Shown piece by piece: positions 28,596-37,661 of a stretch of 64,000 bases of DNA. The position numbers and the translations under genes were made by a program. Each line of letters starts with the position of its first letter. The first letter of the stretch is position 1. The notes under the pieces were generated by a model that worked only from the letters and a program-made list of their open reading frames with translations, did no database searches and was not told the origin of the DNA. Source of the DNA: Thalassotalea_B sp049613795 (GTDB taxonomy: Bacteria > Pseudomonadota > Gammaproteobacteria > Enterobacterales > Alteromonadaceae); contig JBMZCX010000002.1 in NCBI GenBank assembly GCA_049613795.1, positions 1 to 64,000 of the forward strand, written 5' to 3'.

Positions 28596-28861
28596 AGAAA
28601 GAGTTACCTTAGGGTTTAATTATTTTTTTATTTTTGTTTATTATTATTGTGTGAGAATTTCATAACATGCCTTTTGTTGCTTACTGTTGCAAGCTTTTTT
28701 CTTTGCTACATTAATGGCAGATACTATCACTTATAAATATTTATTCAGTATTTTTGAATGAAATTTCTTTTCTTCAGTAATCTCTCATTATTTAATTTAG
28801 CTTAACATAAGAAAAAACCGCCAATTAATGGCGGTTTCATCATATTTATAGCAACTAAAGC
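28596..28861. other. Spacer upstream of nhaC with the prc terminator
   Basis: 266 bases of AT-rich DNA. Apart from the prc terminator at 28812-28837 nothing is recognised. The part near 28600-28800 must hold the nhaC promoter, but no clear -35/-10 pair stands out. Confidence 0.5.
28812..28837 (-). terminator. Terminator after proQ-prc
   Basis: AAACCGCC (28815-28822) pairs with GGCGGTTT (28830-28837) around a 7-base loop. It is followed on the minus strand by further T, 25 bases after the prc stop. Confidence 0.9.
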
Positions 28862-30895
28862 TTATTTTTTTGCTAATTTTCCCATTGAAACAAAGTCAAA
28901 GGTAATACGAGCTGTTTCATCTAAAAACGGGTCTAATTCTTCTAACTCTTCAGGTAAGTCGTCTAACGATTCAACCTTTGCCTTATTCATCGCGACCAGT
29001 CTTTCATTAGCACGCAATAATAATTTTGCTTTACGCTCTTCTTTCTTCGCTTTACGTTTAGCTAAATTTAACGAAATTGTTTTGTCTTCTTTATTAACTT
29101 TGTATTCTTCAATATCACTTAGTAAATAATTAAACTCACGATTAGTTTTAATACGTTCTTGATAGTGCGAGGTTAAATACGCAATACTTGAGTTCATATT
29201 TTCAAGTTTATTATAATTTGCTTGAGGAATTTGATCCCATGGCAAAGCATTTTTCTCTTTGCTTTCGCCCCACTCTTCAGGGTCAATCGCCGTAGGAAAA
29301 GCAATATCAGGCAATACACCACGATGCTGTGTACTACCACCATTTATACGATAAAATTTAGCAATAGTGTATTGAATACTTCCAAATGGTTTTTCATAAA
29401 GATCATAAACACGCCCTAATGGACGATGTTGTTGCACAGTACCTTTACCGAAGGTATGCTCACCAACAATAATCCCTCGACCATAGTCTTGAATGGCTGC
29501 AGAAAATATTTCAGAAGCTGATGCACTGTAGCGGTCAACCATTACTGTAAGCGGGCCATCGTAATAGCTAATTCCGTCTTTATCACGTTGCACTGCAATA
29601 CGATTAGCACCGTCCCTTACTTGAACGACAGGACCTTTATCAATAAATAAGCCCGTTAACAATGTTGATTCAGGTAGCGAGCCACCACCATTGCCACGTA
29701 AATCGATAATAATACCTTCAACATTTTCAAGTTTTAGCTTATCAATTTCTTTTTTAACATCGCGTGATAAATTATTGTAAAAACTAGGAATAGTGATAAC
29801 ACCCAGTTTTTTACTATTATCATCGCCTGCTTTTTCATAATAAACTTCTGATTTAGCCGCGCGGTCTTCTAAAATAATTTTGTCGCGAATAATTGAGACA
29901 ACTTTGATACTGTCATCATCGCTTTCGGCATCACCTTGAACTTGCAACCTAACTTTGCTGCCTTTAGGTCCTTTAATCAGATCAACCACGTCATCTAAAC
30001 GCCAACCTACCACATCAACAAATTCTTTTTTGTCTTGTGAAACTCCCACAATGCGATCTTTAGGTTTTAATTGCTTAGATTTATCGGCTGGCCCACCTTT
30101 AACAACGCTTTGAATAACGGTAAAGTCTTCTTCTGCACGTAATACCGCTCCAATACCTTCTAAAGATAAATTCATATCCATTTGAAAGCGTTCTGCATTT
30201 CGAGGTGACAAATAAGAAGTGTGCGGTTCAACTACGCGTGAAAAGCTATTCATTACAATTTGAAATACGTCTTCACTTTCACTTTGTTTTAAACGCTTAA
30301 TGGCATAATTATAGCGCTTGGTTAATATTTCTTTAACCTTGGGCCACTCTTTTCCTGCTAATGTTAAATTTAATGCGTCGTACTTTACGCGTGAACGCCA
30401 TAACACATTTAATTCATCAACAGTAGTTGGCCATTGTGCCTCTTCACGGTCAAACGAATAAGCTTCATCAACAGTAAAGTCAAAAGGCTTATCGAGTAAG
30501 GTTATTGCGTATTGGTAACGCTCCATACGGCGTTGCATATTTAAATTGAAAATTTCGTAGGCAATATCTAACTTGCCACGAGAAACCACTTTATCGAACT
30601 CAAGTCGATACTTTTTCAATGATTCAACATCAGAAGCAAGAAAAATGTTACGACTAAAATCAAGTTGCTCAATATAGCGATCAAATATTTGTGCGGATAA
30701 GGCATCATCAATTTTAACTGACTTATAATGAGCTCTTTCAAATTGCTTACTAATACGTTTACTGGACTGGGCATGCTGGCTTTCAGGCGATAAAATAGGT
30801 AACGTCGTTTCTTCAGCGCCTTTAGATAAGGCAAAAAGGTTTGCACTTGCTAATGACAATGAGACTGCTACAGCGATACGACAAATTTTTTGCAT
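28862..30895 (-). CDS. prc: Tail-specific protease Prc
   Basis: Periplasmic S41 protease that trims or degrades envelope proteins with non-polar C-termini, including penicillin-binding protein 3 and peptidoglycan hydrolases in E. coli. 677 residues (E. coli 682). Signal peptide MQKICRIAVAVSLSLASANLFA. An N-terminal helical domain is followed by a PDZ domain (about 235-330). The protease core contains DLRGNGGGSLPES, the nucleophile region RYSASASEIFSAAIQDYGRG and the lysine region HTFGKGTVQQ. A C-terminal domain follows. It starts 15 bases after proQ; proQ-prc is a conserved pair. Confidence 0.97.
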   Translation of the reverse strand: MQKICRIAVAVSLSLASANLFALSKGAEETTLPILSPESQHAQSSKRISKQFERAHYKSVKIDDALSAQIFDRYIEQLDFSRNIFLASDVESLKKYRLEFDKVVSRGKLDIAYEIFNLNMQRRMERYQYAITLLDKPFDFTVDEAYSFDREEAQWPTTVDELNVLWRSRVKYDALNLTLAGKEWPKVKEILTKRYNYAIKRLKQSESEDVFQIVMNSFSRVVEPHTSYLSPRNAERFQMDMNLSLEGIGAVLRAEEDFTVIQSVVKGGPADKSKQLKPKDRIVGVSQDKKEFVDVVGWRLDDVVDLIKGPKGSKVRLQVQGDAESDDDSIKVVSIIRDKIILEDRAAKSEVYYEKAGDDNSKKLGVITIPSFYNNLSRDVKKEIDKLKLENVEGIIIDLRGNGGGSLPESTLLTGLFIDKGPVVQVRDGANRIAVQRDKDGISYYDGPLTVMVDRYSASASEIFSAAIQDYGRGIIVGEHTFGKGTVQQHRPLGRVYDLYEKPFGSIQYTIAKFYRINGGSTQHRGVLPDIAFPTAIDPEEWGESKEKNALPWDQIPQANYNKLENMNSSIAYLTSHYQERIKTNREFNYLLSDIEEYKVNKEDKTISLNLAKRKAKKEERKAKLLLRANERLVAMNKAKVESLDDLPEELEELDPFLDETARITFDFVSMGKLAKK

Positions 30896-30910
30896 GCCTT
30901 TTACTCCAAT

Positions 30911-31636
30911 TTATTCAGTAAAAATGTTCTTTGCTTGTGTTTTAACAACCATACCAGAGTTCAATTGAACACTAACATCTTTACCAGCCACTTCAGTAAT
31001 AACAGCGTCTAAAGGTGAATTACCTAACTGTACCTTAACTTTACTACCTACTTTTAACGCACTATCATCAATCGGCTTCAATTTAACAGCCGCTTTTGCA
31101 GGTGCCTGCTTTTTCGCTTTTACTGCGTTAAATTTAGCGTTGTCTTTTGCTGGTTTTTTGGCTGCTTTTTCACTCGCACTTTTATCTTTGTTATTACCTT
31201 TATAAGGCTTTTTAGCAGGTTTGTCTTTATTGATTTTGTTACCAAATTTTTCTTGGCTTTCTTTCAATGTTTTACTTGCATAATCAGCTTGTTCTTGATC
31301 AATTTCAGCAACTTCGCTACCAGTAATGTCAATTCTAAACGCACCTTTTTTAATAGACTTCAGGTAACGCCAGCTACTAGTATAATGTCTTAACGCTTGA
31401 CGTAAACGTGTTTTACTAACCGTTTCATCATCTGCAAGCTGTTCAGCTAACTCTTGAAATATACCTACTTTTAAAGGCTTTACCTGCCCTTCTAGTGAAA
31501 AACATCCAGGGAATTTTTCAGCTAAATAAGCAATAATCTCTTTAGTGCTAGTGCGTTTTTTTTCAGTGTCTGCTTTTACTTCTGTTGTAACAGTTTCAAT
31601 TTCTGCAGCAACTTCATTTTGTGTTTTAGATTCCAT
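30911..31636 (-). CDS. proQ: RNA chaperone ProQ
   Basis: FinO/ProQ-family RNA-binding protein that stabilises small RNAs and mRNA 3' ends. 241 residues. The FinO-like domain (about 27-140) has the signature segments EIIAYLAEKFPGCFSL, TRLRQALRHYTSSWRYL and GAFRIDITG. A long lysine/alanine-rich linker (about 140-185) follows, then a small C-terminal beta domain (KVGSKVKVQLGNS... to the end). Longer linker and N-terminal tail than many relatives. Operon: msrC, the small acidic gene, proQ, prc. Confidence 0.95.
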   Translation of the reverse strand: MESKTQNEVAAEIETVTTEVKADTEKKRTSTKEIIAYLAEKFPGCFSLEGQVKPLKVGIFQELAEQLADDETVSKTRLRQALRHYTSSWRYLKSIKKGAFRIDITGSEVAEIDQEQADYASKTLKESQEKFGNKINKDKPAKKPYKGNNKDKSASEKAAKKPAKDNAKFNAVKAKKQAPAKAAVKLKPIDDSALKVGSKVKVQLGNSPLDAVITEVAGKDVSVQLNSGMVVKTQAKNIFTE

Positions 31637-31654
31637 AATACTACTTTCTATTTC

Positions 31655-31939
31655 TTAATCGGTAAGGTATTGATCACGGTTAGACAACAAATGTTGGCAC
31701 CAGTCACTAATATCTTCACTTTCTAATTCAGGCAAAGCTTCTTGCCCAATCCAATGTTCCCACACCAACTCTAATAATTGAGTTAATTCTTCGGGTGCAA
31801 TATCTTCTTCGGCATAGTCATAAAGTGTGTGATAAATTTCATTTATTTTTTCACACGCAAGTTCTTCATTTCCATCCCAATCACCAACAACTTCTTCAGA
31901 CACTAAATAATCATGAATAACAATAAACTCTTTCATCAT
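31655..31939 (-). CDS. Small acidic protein of unknown function between msrC and proQ
   Basis: 94 residues, very rich in Glu and Asp, with several Trp (GDWDGNEE, VWEHWIGQEALPE, ISDWCQHLLSNR). No domain recognised and no signal peptide. Its ATG overlaps the TAA of msrC by one base (TAATG), so translation is coupled; a second ATG follows at once. It ends 18 bases before proQ. The placement argues that it is a real gene. A helical adapter or regulator of the neighbouring products is possible, but nothing shows it. Confidence 0.7.
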   Translation of the reverse strand: MMKEFIVIHDYLVSEEVVGDWDGNEELACEKINEIYHTLYDYAEEDIAPEELTQLLELVWEHWIGQEALPELESEDISDWCQHLLSNRDQYLTD

Positions 31940-32412
31940 TAATTAACGCCGTAAGTGGCAATATTTTGCTCTAAACAACGTACTAACGCTTCTAACCCTT
32001 GCTGATCTTCTTCATCAAAGCGAGCGAAAGCAACGCTATCAATGTCAAGTACCGCTAGTAATTCACCTTGATAAGTAACAGGTATTACAATTTCAGAATT
32101 ACTCGCTGCATCACAAGCAATATGACCGCTAAATTGATGAACGTCTGCTATTCGTTGTGTTTTTACTTCTGAAGCTGCCGTACCACAAACCCCTTTACCA
32201 ACAGGTATACGTATACACGCTATTTTACCTTGAAAAGGACCTAATACCAACTCTTGATCAACCATTCGATAAAAACCAGCCCAGTTAACTTGCTCTAAAC
32301 TTTCAAACAATAAAGCGCTGATGTTTGCCATATTGGCGATAATGTCCTTTTCATCGGCAATTAGCACTTGAGTTTGCTCAAGAAGTTGTCGATAAAATTC
32401 AGTTTTATTCAT
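31939..32412 (-). CDS. msrC: Free methionine-(R)-sulfoxide reductase (GAF domain)
   Basis: 157 residues forming a single GAF domain. It reduces free methionine-R-sulfoxide, a product of oxidative damage, using thioredoxin. Three cysteines sit in the fRMsr pattern: ACIRIPVGKGVCG (two Cys ten residues apart) and HIACDAASNSEIVIP, with LDIDSVAFARFDEED after. These match catalytic Cys84, Cys94 and Cys118 of E. coli YebR. In E. coli yebR also lies just upstream of proQ-prc. Confidence 0.94.
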   Translation of the reverse strand: MNKTEFYRQLLEQTQVLIADEKDIIANMANISALLFESLEQVNWAGFYRMVDQELVLGPFQGKIACIRIPVGKGVCGTAASEVKTQRIADVHQFSGHIACDAASNSEIVIPVTYQGELLAVLDIDSVAFARFDEEDQQGLEALVRCLEQNIATYGVN

Positions 32413-32448
32413 GCTATTTTACTAACTATTAAAATTGCGGATAAGATA

Positions 32449-32483
32449 CCGTGATAATGCGTTAAATTAAAGCATTATCACGG
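32449..32483. other. Perfect 12-bp inverted repeat between SIMPL and msrC genes
   Basis: CCGTGATAATGC at 32449-32460 pairs fully with 32472-32483, with an 11-base loop. It lies just after the SIMPL-gene stop and before the msrC start, so it could end the upstream transcript or act as an operator. There is no proper T run on the minus strand. Confidence 0.5.
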
Positions 32484-32495
32484 AAAATGGATAAT

Positions 32496-33257
32496 TTACT
32501 TCGATTGAATTGCAAATGTGGCGATAACTTGAGCGACAACATCTTTTTCTGACACGGTTGAGCGAAAATTCCCTCTAGCTTCAGCCATTGGTGCAAAGGC
32601 TTGAGGCGCATGATAACCAAGCTCTTTTAACGAGGTTAATCCGGTTAGTTTTACATTCATTTGGCTTGCTATATTCTCAGCCTTATTTTTAGCATTTTGT
32701 AGGGCTTTTTTTAAAGCTTGCTGATAAATCGCGTTACTATTTTTATAACCCATTGTTAATGAAGAGATATGACTAACACCTACATGAGTTGCTACATCAA
32801 GTATTTGGTCGTATTTAGCTAAATCATCAAAAGCGATAGTAAAATTTCGAGTGACATCAAAATAACTTAAAGTCGTACCATTTGGGTTATTTTGTGTCTG
32901 TAAGCGTGTATCTATTCGTTGATGTGCTGATGTTTGATTACGTGCAATACTTTTATCAATCACAATGGAGGGTTTCTCATAAACGGGATACATAACAATA
33001 TTTGACGAATCTATCGCTTTATCTTTAACACCTATTTTTTTAAGCGCATTCATTAATAACTGACTTTTATTATCAACAACGTTTTTTGTTTTACTGGCAA
33101 CAATTCCACGTTGCTTTATTCGTAATGTAATAGAAAAACTATCAGGAATAGCTTTAACAGCTGCCTTCCCCGTCACTTCCACACCTTGTTGTGCTGCAAA
33201 CACAGCCGTAGAGAAAACACTTATGAATAGCGATAACAATAAAGAACGAAAACACAT
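32496..33257 (-). CDS. Secreted SIMPL-domain (DUF541) protein
   Basis: 253 residues. Signal peptide MCFRSLLLSLFISVFSTAVFA, cleaved before AQQG. The mature part opens with GVEVTGKAAVKAIPDSFSITL, the usual beginning of SIMPL/DUF541 proteins (E. coli YggE and relatives). It has helices such as YQQALKKALQNAKNKAENIASQM and ends with an ATFAIQ strand. YggE is linked with lowered oxidative stress; the biochemical role is not established. I chose the ATG at 33257 because AAGGG lies seven bases upstream; a TTG at 33272 is the alternative. Confidence 0.88.
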   Translation of the reverse strand: MCFRSLLLSLFISVFSTAVFAAQQGVEVTGKAAVKAIPDSFSITLRIKQRGIVASKTKNVVDNKSQLLMNALKKIGVKDKAIDSSNIVMYPVYEKPSIVIDKSIARNQTSAHQRIDTRLQTQNNPNGTTLSYFDVTRNFTIAFDDLAKYDQILDVATHVGVSHISSLTMGYKNSNAIYQQALKKALQNAKNKAENIASQMNVKLTGLTSLKELGYHAPQAFAPMAEARGNFRSTVSEKDVVAQVIATFAIQSK

Positions 33258-33340
33258 ATTAGTACCCTTCAATTAAAACTATGAATAATGATCATTTAAT
33301 ATACTAGCAACCAATGAACTGAAGATGAACAACACTTATA

Positions 33341-34534
33341 TTAAAACGTATTTTGTGGAATGCGCACCCAACCTTCCATGATTACTCTCGCGCTTCGGCT
33401 CATACTGACTTTGTTCACTTGCCACTGGGCTTTTTGTTGATCATTCATCGTTTTTATAGTTTCAGCCCCCACTTTTAATGTCCCTGACGGATGACCAAAC
33501 ACAACGGAACTGCGATCACCGCCGCCTGCCGCTAAGTTAACTAACGTATTAGGGATTGCCGCTGCGGTGCCTATTGCGACTGCCGCAGTGCCCATCATTG
33601 CATGGTGTAATTTACCCATAGACAATGCCCGCACGTGTAAATCGATTTGCGCTGCGTCAACTTCTTTATTACTTGATGTTGTATACGCTTTAGCGGTACT
33701 TACAAAAGCCACTTTGGGAGTATGTTGTCGCTTGGCTGCATCGGCTATGTTATTAATAAGTCCCATTTTAACTGCGCCATAAGCACGAATAGTTTCAAAT
33801 TTAGCGAGAGCTTGTTCATCATTATTAATCGCATCTTGCAACTCTGTCCCTTGGTAGCCAAGATCTTCTGCATTTAAAAAAATAGTGGGAATACCCGCGG
33901 TGATCATTGTTGCTTTAAATGTGCCAATACCTTCAACTTCTAGCTCATCTACTACATTTCCTGTTGGAAACATTGCTTCATTTGCGTCAACAGGCGCAAC
34001 AAAATCAACTTGTACTTCTGCCGCAGGAAAGGTAACCCCGTCAAGTTCAAAGTCTCCTGTTTCTTGTACTTCACCTTGTGTTATTGGCACGTGGGCAATA
34101 ATTGTTTTTTGAATATTGGCTTGCCAAATTTTTACCTTAACTATGCCGTTTTCAGGAATACGTGTCTTATCAACTAAACCATTACTGATCGCGAAAGAGC
34201 CTACCGCTGCGGTTAAATTGCCACAGTTTCCACTCCAATCAACAAAGGGTTTATCAATAGACACTTGTCCAAATAAATAATCAACATCGTGATCGCTTTT
34301 GTCACTTTTCGCTAAAATTACTGTTTTGCTGGTACTTGATGTAGCACCACCCATACCATCGGTCTGTTTACCGTAAGGATCAGGGCTACCAATAACACGC
34401 AGTAAAAAATTATCACGCGCAGGCCCAGCGATTTGAGCTGCTTCGGGTAAATCAGTTAAGTTAAAAAATACACCTTTCGATGTACCACCACGCATATACG
34501 TTGCCGCTACTTTCATTTGAGGTAATGAAGTCAT
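33341..34534 (-). CDS. prpF: 2-methylaconitate cis-trans isomerase PrpF
   Basis: 397 residues, the expected size. PrpF has a diaminopimelate-epimerase-like fold and isomerises the product of AcnD so that aconitase can hydrate it to 2-methylisocitrate. Family features: ATYMRGGTSKGVFF at the N-terminus, GSPDPYGKQTDGMGGATSST, VDWSGNCGNLTAAVG, and GKLHHAMMGTAAV. It is the last gene of the prp cluster and is separated from acnD by the 155-bp tandem repeats, whereas the other genes lie closer together. Confidence 0.96.
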   Translation of the reverse strand: MTSLPQMKVAATYMRGGTSKGVFFNLTDLPEAAQIAGPARDNFLLRVIGSPDPYGKQTDGMGGATSSTSKTVILAKSDKSDHDVDYLFGQVSIDKPFVDWSGNCGNLTAAVGSFAISNGLVDKTRIPENGIVKVKIWQANIQKTIIAHVPITQGEVQETGDFELDGVTFPAAEVQVDFVAPVDANEAMFPTGNVVDELEVEGIGTFKATMITAGIPTIFLNAEDLGYQGTELQDAINNDEQALAKFETIRAYGAVKMGLINNIADAAKRQHTPKVAFVSTAKAYTTSSNKEVDAAQIDLHVRALSMGKLHHAMMGTAAVAIGTAAAIPNTLVNLAAGGGDRSSVVFGHPSGTLKVGAETIKTMNDQQKAQWQVNKVSMSRSARVIMEGWVRIPQNTF

Positions 34535-34587
34535 GGGGTTATTCCTATCAGTAATGAAATTTAGCTACTATAGCTATTCATTTAAGT

Positions 34588-34970
34588 GATTATTTGACGG
34601 CATAAATGCCGACCTACAATTAAAGCGATGTACTTTAAAATCTAATGATTGCTTAGGATATTAAGCTATTCATTCAAATTTTAAGAAAAATATCACTTTA
34701 GTAGGTTGGACTTCAGTCCATCAATTAATCTTTATCTAAAATGATTATTTGACGGCATAAATGCCGACCTACAATTAAAGCGATGTACTTTAAAATCTAA
34801 TGATTGCTTAGGATATTAAGCTATTCATTCAAATTTTAAGAAAAATATCACTTTAGTAGGTTGGACTTCAGTCCATCAAATAATCTTTATCTAAAATGAT
34901 TATTTGAAGGCATAAATGCCGATCTACAATTAAAGCGATGTACTTAAAATCCAATTATTGCTTAATATCC
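34588..34970. repeat. 155-bp tandem repeat carrying GTAG-headed REP/BIME-like hairpins
   Basis: Unit 1 (34588-34742) and unit 2 (34743-34897) are almost identical; a diverged partial third unit begins at 34898 and fades by about 34970. Each full unit holds two hairpins in opposite orientation. On the minus strand is a GTAG-headed one with stem CGGCAT/ATGCCG (34595-34617, 34750-34772; altered copy 34905-34927). On the plus strand is a GTAG-headed one with stem TGGAC/GTCCA (34701-34723, 34856-34878). A GTAG tetranucleotide followed by a short palindrome is the form of REP elements served by TnpA-REP (RAYT) transposases, and inverted pairs are called BIMEs. Array lies between acnD and prpF, so it is probably transcribed. 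Confidence 0.85.
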
Positions 34971-34983
34971 TGTTGCTAAATGT

Positions 34984-37584
34984 TTAAGTATTTGACGCTA
35001 AAAAATCTTGCGCGAAGCGCTGTAATACACCACCAGCTTCATATACTGAAACCTCTTCTGCTGTATCTAAACGGCACTTAACTGGAATACTAACAACATC
35101 ACCATTACGACGCGTCATTGTTACCGTTAACATAGAACCAGGTTTACGCTCGCCACTCACATCGTAAGTTTCACTACCATCAATATTATAAGTTAAGCGG
35201 GATTCCTCATTAATAAATTCTAACGGTAAAACCCCCATTCCTACTAAGTTTGTACGATGAATACGCTCAAAGCCTTCAGCAATTATCACTTCAACGCCTG
35301 CTAGGCGTACACCTTTCGCCGCCCAGTCACGTGATGAGCCTTGTCCATAATCAGCACCTGCAATAATAATTAACGGCTGTTTACGCTGCATGTAGGTTTC
35401 TATCGCTTCCCACATGCGACTTTCTGTGCCTTCAGGTTCAATACGTGCAAGTGAGCCTTGTTTAACTTCTCCGTTATCGTCACGACACATCTCGTTAAAC
35501 AATTTAGGGTTAGCAAAGGTTGCGCGTTGTGCAGTTAAATGATCGCCTCGATGAGTCGCATAAGAATTAAAGTCAGCCTCAGGTACACCCATTTTATCTA
35601 AATATGCACCTGCGGCACTTTCCAACATAATTGCATTTGAAGGTGATAAATGATCGGTAGTAATATTATCGCCTAATACCGCCAGTGGTATCATCCCCTT
35701 CATGGTGCGTTCACCTGCTATTGCACCTTCTCCTTCTGTTGCCCAATACGGCGGTCTACGGATGTAGGTGCTTTGTGGACGCCAGTTATATAAAGGGCTT
35801 TCTGCAGGCTCAAATGCGCCTAAATCAAACATTGGGGTGTATACTTTTTTAAACTGCTCTGGTTTTACACATTGATTAACAATAGCGTCAATAGCTTCAT
35901 CCGTAGGCCAGATATCCTTTAAGGTAATCGGCTCGCCCTGTTTATCAAACCCTAATGCATCTTGTTCTATATCAAATCGCATTGTACCCGCAATTGCATA
36001 GGCAACCACTAAAGGTGGCGACGCTAAAAAGGCTTGTTTGGCATACGGGTGAATACGACCGTCGAAATTACGATTTCCTGATAGTACCGCCGTAGTGTAC
36101 AAGTCATTATCAACCACTTCTTGCTGAATTTTAGGATCTAATGCACCCGACATACCATTACAAGTTGTACACGCATAACCAACAATACCAAAGCCCAGTT
36201 TTTCCATTTCAGGCAATAAGCCTGATTCTTCTAAATACAATTTGGCAACTTTTGAACCCGGTGCAAATGACGATTTAACCCAAGGTTTTCTAATTAGCCC
36301 TAATTCGTTCGCTTTTTTCGCGACTAAGCCTGCTGCGACAACGTTGCGTGGATTAGAGGTATTGGTACAACTGGTTATTGCGGCAATAATTACGGCACCG
36401 TCTGGTATATGCTCAGAGGTTTTGTTCCAGTCACCGGCAATACCACGTTGCACAAGATCAGTAGTAGGTAGACGACGATGAGGATTTGAAGGCCCTGCCA
36501 TATTGCGGCATACGCTTGATAAGTCAAATTCAAGTACTCGTTCATACTGTGCTTCGACTAAATCATCAGCCCAAAGCCCTGTGTGCTTGGCGTAAGTTTC
36601 AACTAACGCCACTTGCTCAGGTTCTCGGCCTGTGAGTTTTAAATAGTCGATGGTTTGTTGGTCAATGTAGAACATACCTGCTGAGGCACCATATTCTGGC
36701 GTCATATTGGAAATAGTTGCTCTGTCGCCAATGGTTAAGGCTTTAGTACCTTCGCCAAAAAACTCTAAATAACTTGAAACCACTTTTTCATTACGAAGAA
36801 ATTCAGTGATCGCTAAGACAATATCAGTAGCGGTGATCCCTTCTTGGCGTTTACCTGTAAGTTTTACTCCAATAATATTAGGTAGGCGCATCATAGATGG
36901 CCGCCCTAGCATAACTGTTTCAGCTTCTAGCCCACCAACACCAATCGCAATAACTCCTAACGCATCAACATGTGGCGTATGGCTGTCAGTGCCAACACAC
37001 GTATCAGGGTAAGCAACACCGTCTCGTGCTTGTATAACAGGTGACATTTTTTCCAAATTAATTTGGTGCATAATGCCATTACCCGCAGGAATAACATCAA
37101 CATTTTTAAAGGCCGTTTTTGTCCATTCAATAAAATGGAATCGATCTTCGTTTCGGCGATCTTCAATCGCACGATTTTTATCAAAGGCGTCTGCATCAAA
37201 ACCGCCATGCTCTACCGCTAATGAGTGATCTACAATTAATTGTGTTGGCACCACAGGGTTAACTTTAGCGGGATCACCACCCTCGTCCGCAATCGCATCA
37301 CGTAAACCAGCAAGGTCAACCAATGCCGTTTGACCCAATATGTCATGGCAAACAACTCGCGCAGGATACCAAGGAAAATCTAAATCTTGCTTACGTTCAA
37401 TTAACTGCTTTAATGAGTCGGTTAACATTTCAGGCTCACATTTACGAACTAGCTGCTCAGCAAGTACACGTGAGGTATAAGGTAATGTTGCATAAGCGCC
37501 AGCTTGTATAGCTTCTACCGCTTCTCGGGTATCAAAAAAGTCAATATTAGCGCCAGGGAGTGGCTTGCGATAATTATAATTCAT
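34984..37584 (-). CDS. acnD: Fe/S-dependent 2-methylcitrate dehydratase AcnD
   Basis: Aconitase-family enzyme that dehydrates 2-methylcitrate in propionate breakdown. 866 residues. Cluster ligands are in AITSCTNTSNPRNVVAAG and GYACTTCNGMSG. Substrate-binding segments include VGTDSHTPHVDALGVIAIGVGGLEAE and, in the swivel domain, GADYGQGSSRDWAAKG and GFERIHRTNLVGMGVLPLEF. The context (prpC upstream, prpF downstream) separates it from the general aconitase AcnA. The start ATG begins MNYNYRKPLPG. Confidence 0.97.
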   Translation of the reverse strand: MNYNYRKPLPGANIDFFDTREAVEAIQAGAYATLPYTSRVLAEQLVRKCEPEMLTDSLKQLIERKQDLDFPWYPARVVCHDILGQTALVDLAGLRDAIADEGGDPAKVNPVVPTQLIVDHSLAVEHGGFDADAFDKNRAIEDRRNEDRFHFIEWTKTAFKNVDVIPAGNGIMHQINLEKMSPVIQARDGVAYPDTCVGTDSHTPHVDALGVIAIGVGGLEAETVMLGRPSMMRLPNIIGVKLTGKRQEGITATDIVLAITEFLRNEKVVSSYLEFFGEGTKALTIGDRATISNMTPEYGASAGMFYIDQQTIDYLKLTGREPEQVALVETYAKHTGLWADDLVEAQYERVLEFDLSSVCRNMAGPSNPHRRLPTTDLVQRGIAGDWNKTSEHIPDGAVIIAAITSCTNTSNPRNVVAAGLVAKKANELGLIRKPWVKSSFAPGSKVAKLYLEESGLLPEMEKLGFGIVGYACTTCNGMSGALDPKIQQEVVDNDLYTTAVLSGNRNFDGRIHPYAKQAFLASPPLVVAYAIAGTMRFDIEQDALGFDKQGEPITLKDIWPTDEAIDAIVNQCVKPEQFKKVYTPMFDLGAFEPAESPLYNWRPQSTYIRRPPYWATEGEGAIAGERTMKGMIPLAVLGDNITTDHLSPSNAIMLESAAGAYLDKMGVPEADFNSYATHRGDHLTAQRATFANPKLFNEMCRDDNGEVKQGSLARIEPEGTESRMWEAIETYMQRKQPLIIIAGADYGQGSSRDWAAKGVRLAGVEVIIAEGFERIHRTNLVGMGVLPLEFINEESRLTYNIDGSETYDVSGERKPGSMLTVTMTRRNGDVVSIPVKCRLDTAEEVSVYEAGGVLQRFAQDFLASNT

Positions 37585-37661
37585 AATGTGCCTACAAATT
37601 TTATTAGAAAAAAGTGTTTATTGCTTTAAATAAACACTTTTAATTAGCGTAAAAAATCTTT

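Noticed and set aside
34588..34970. CRISPR array
   Set aside because: Only two and a half copies of a 155-bp unit with no spacers, and no cas genes.
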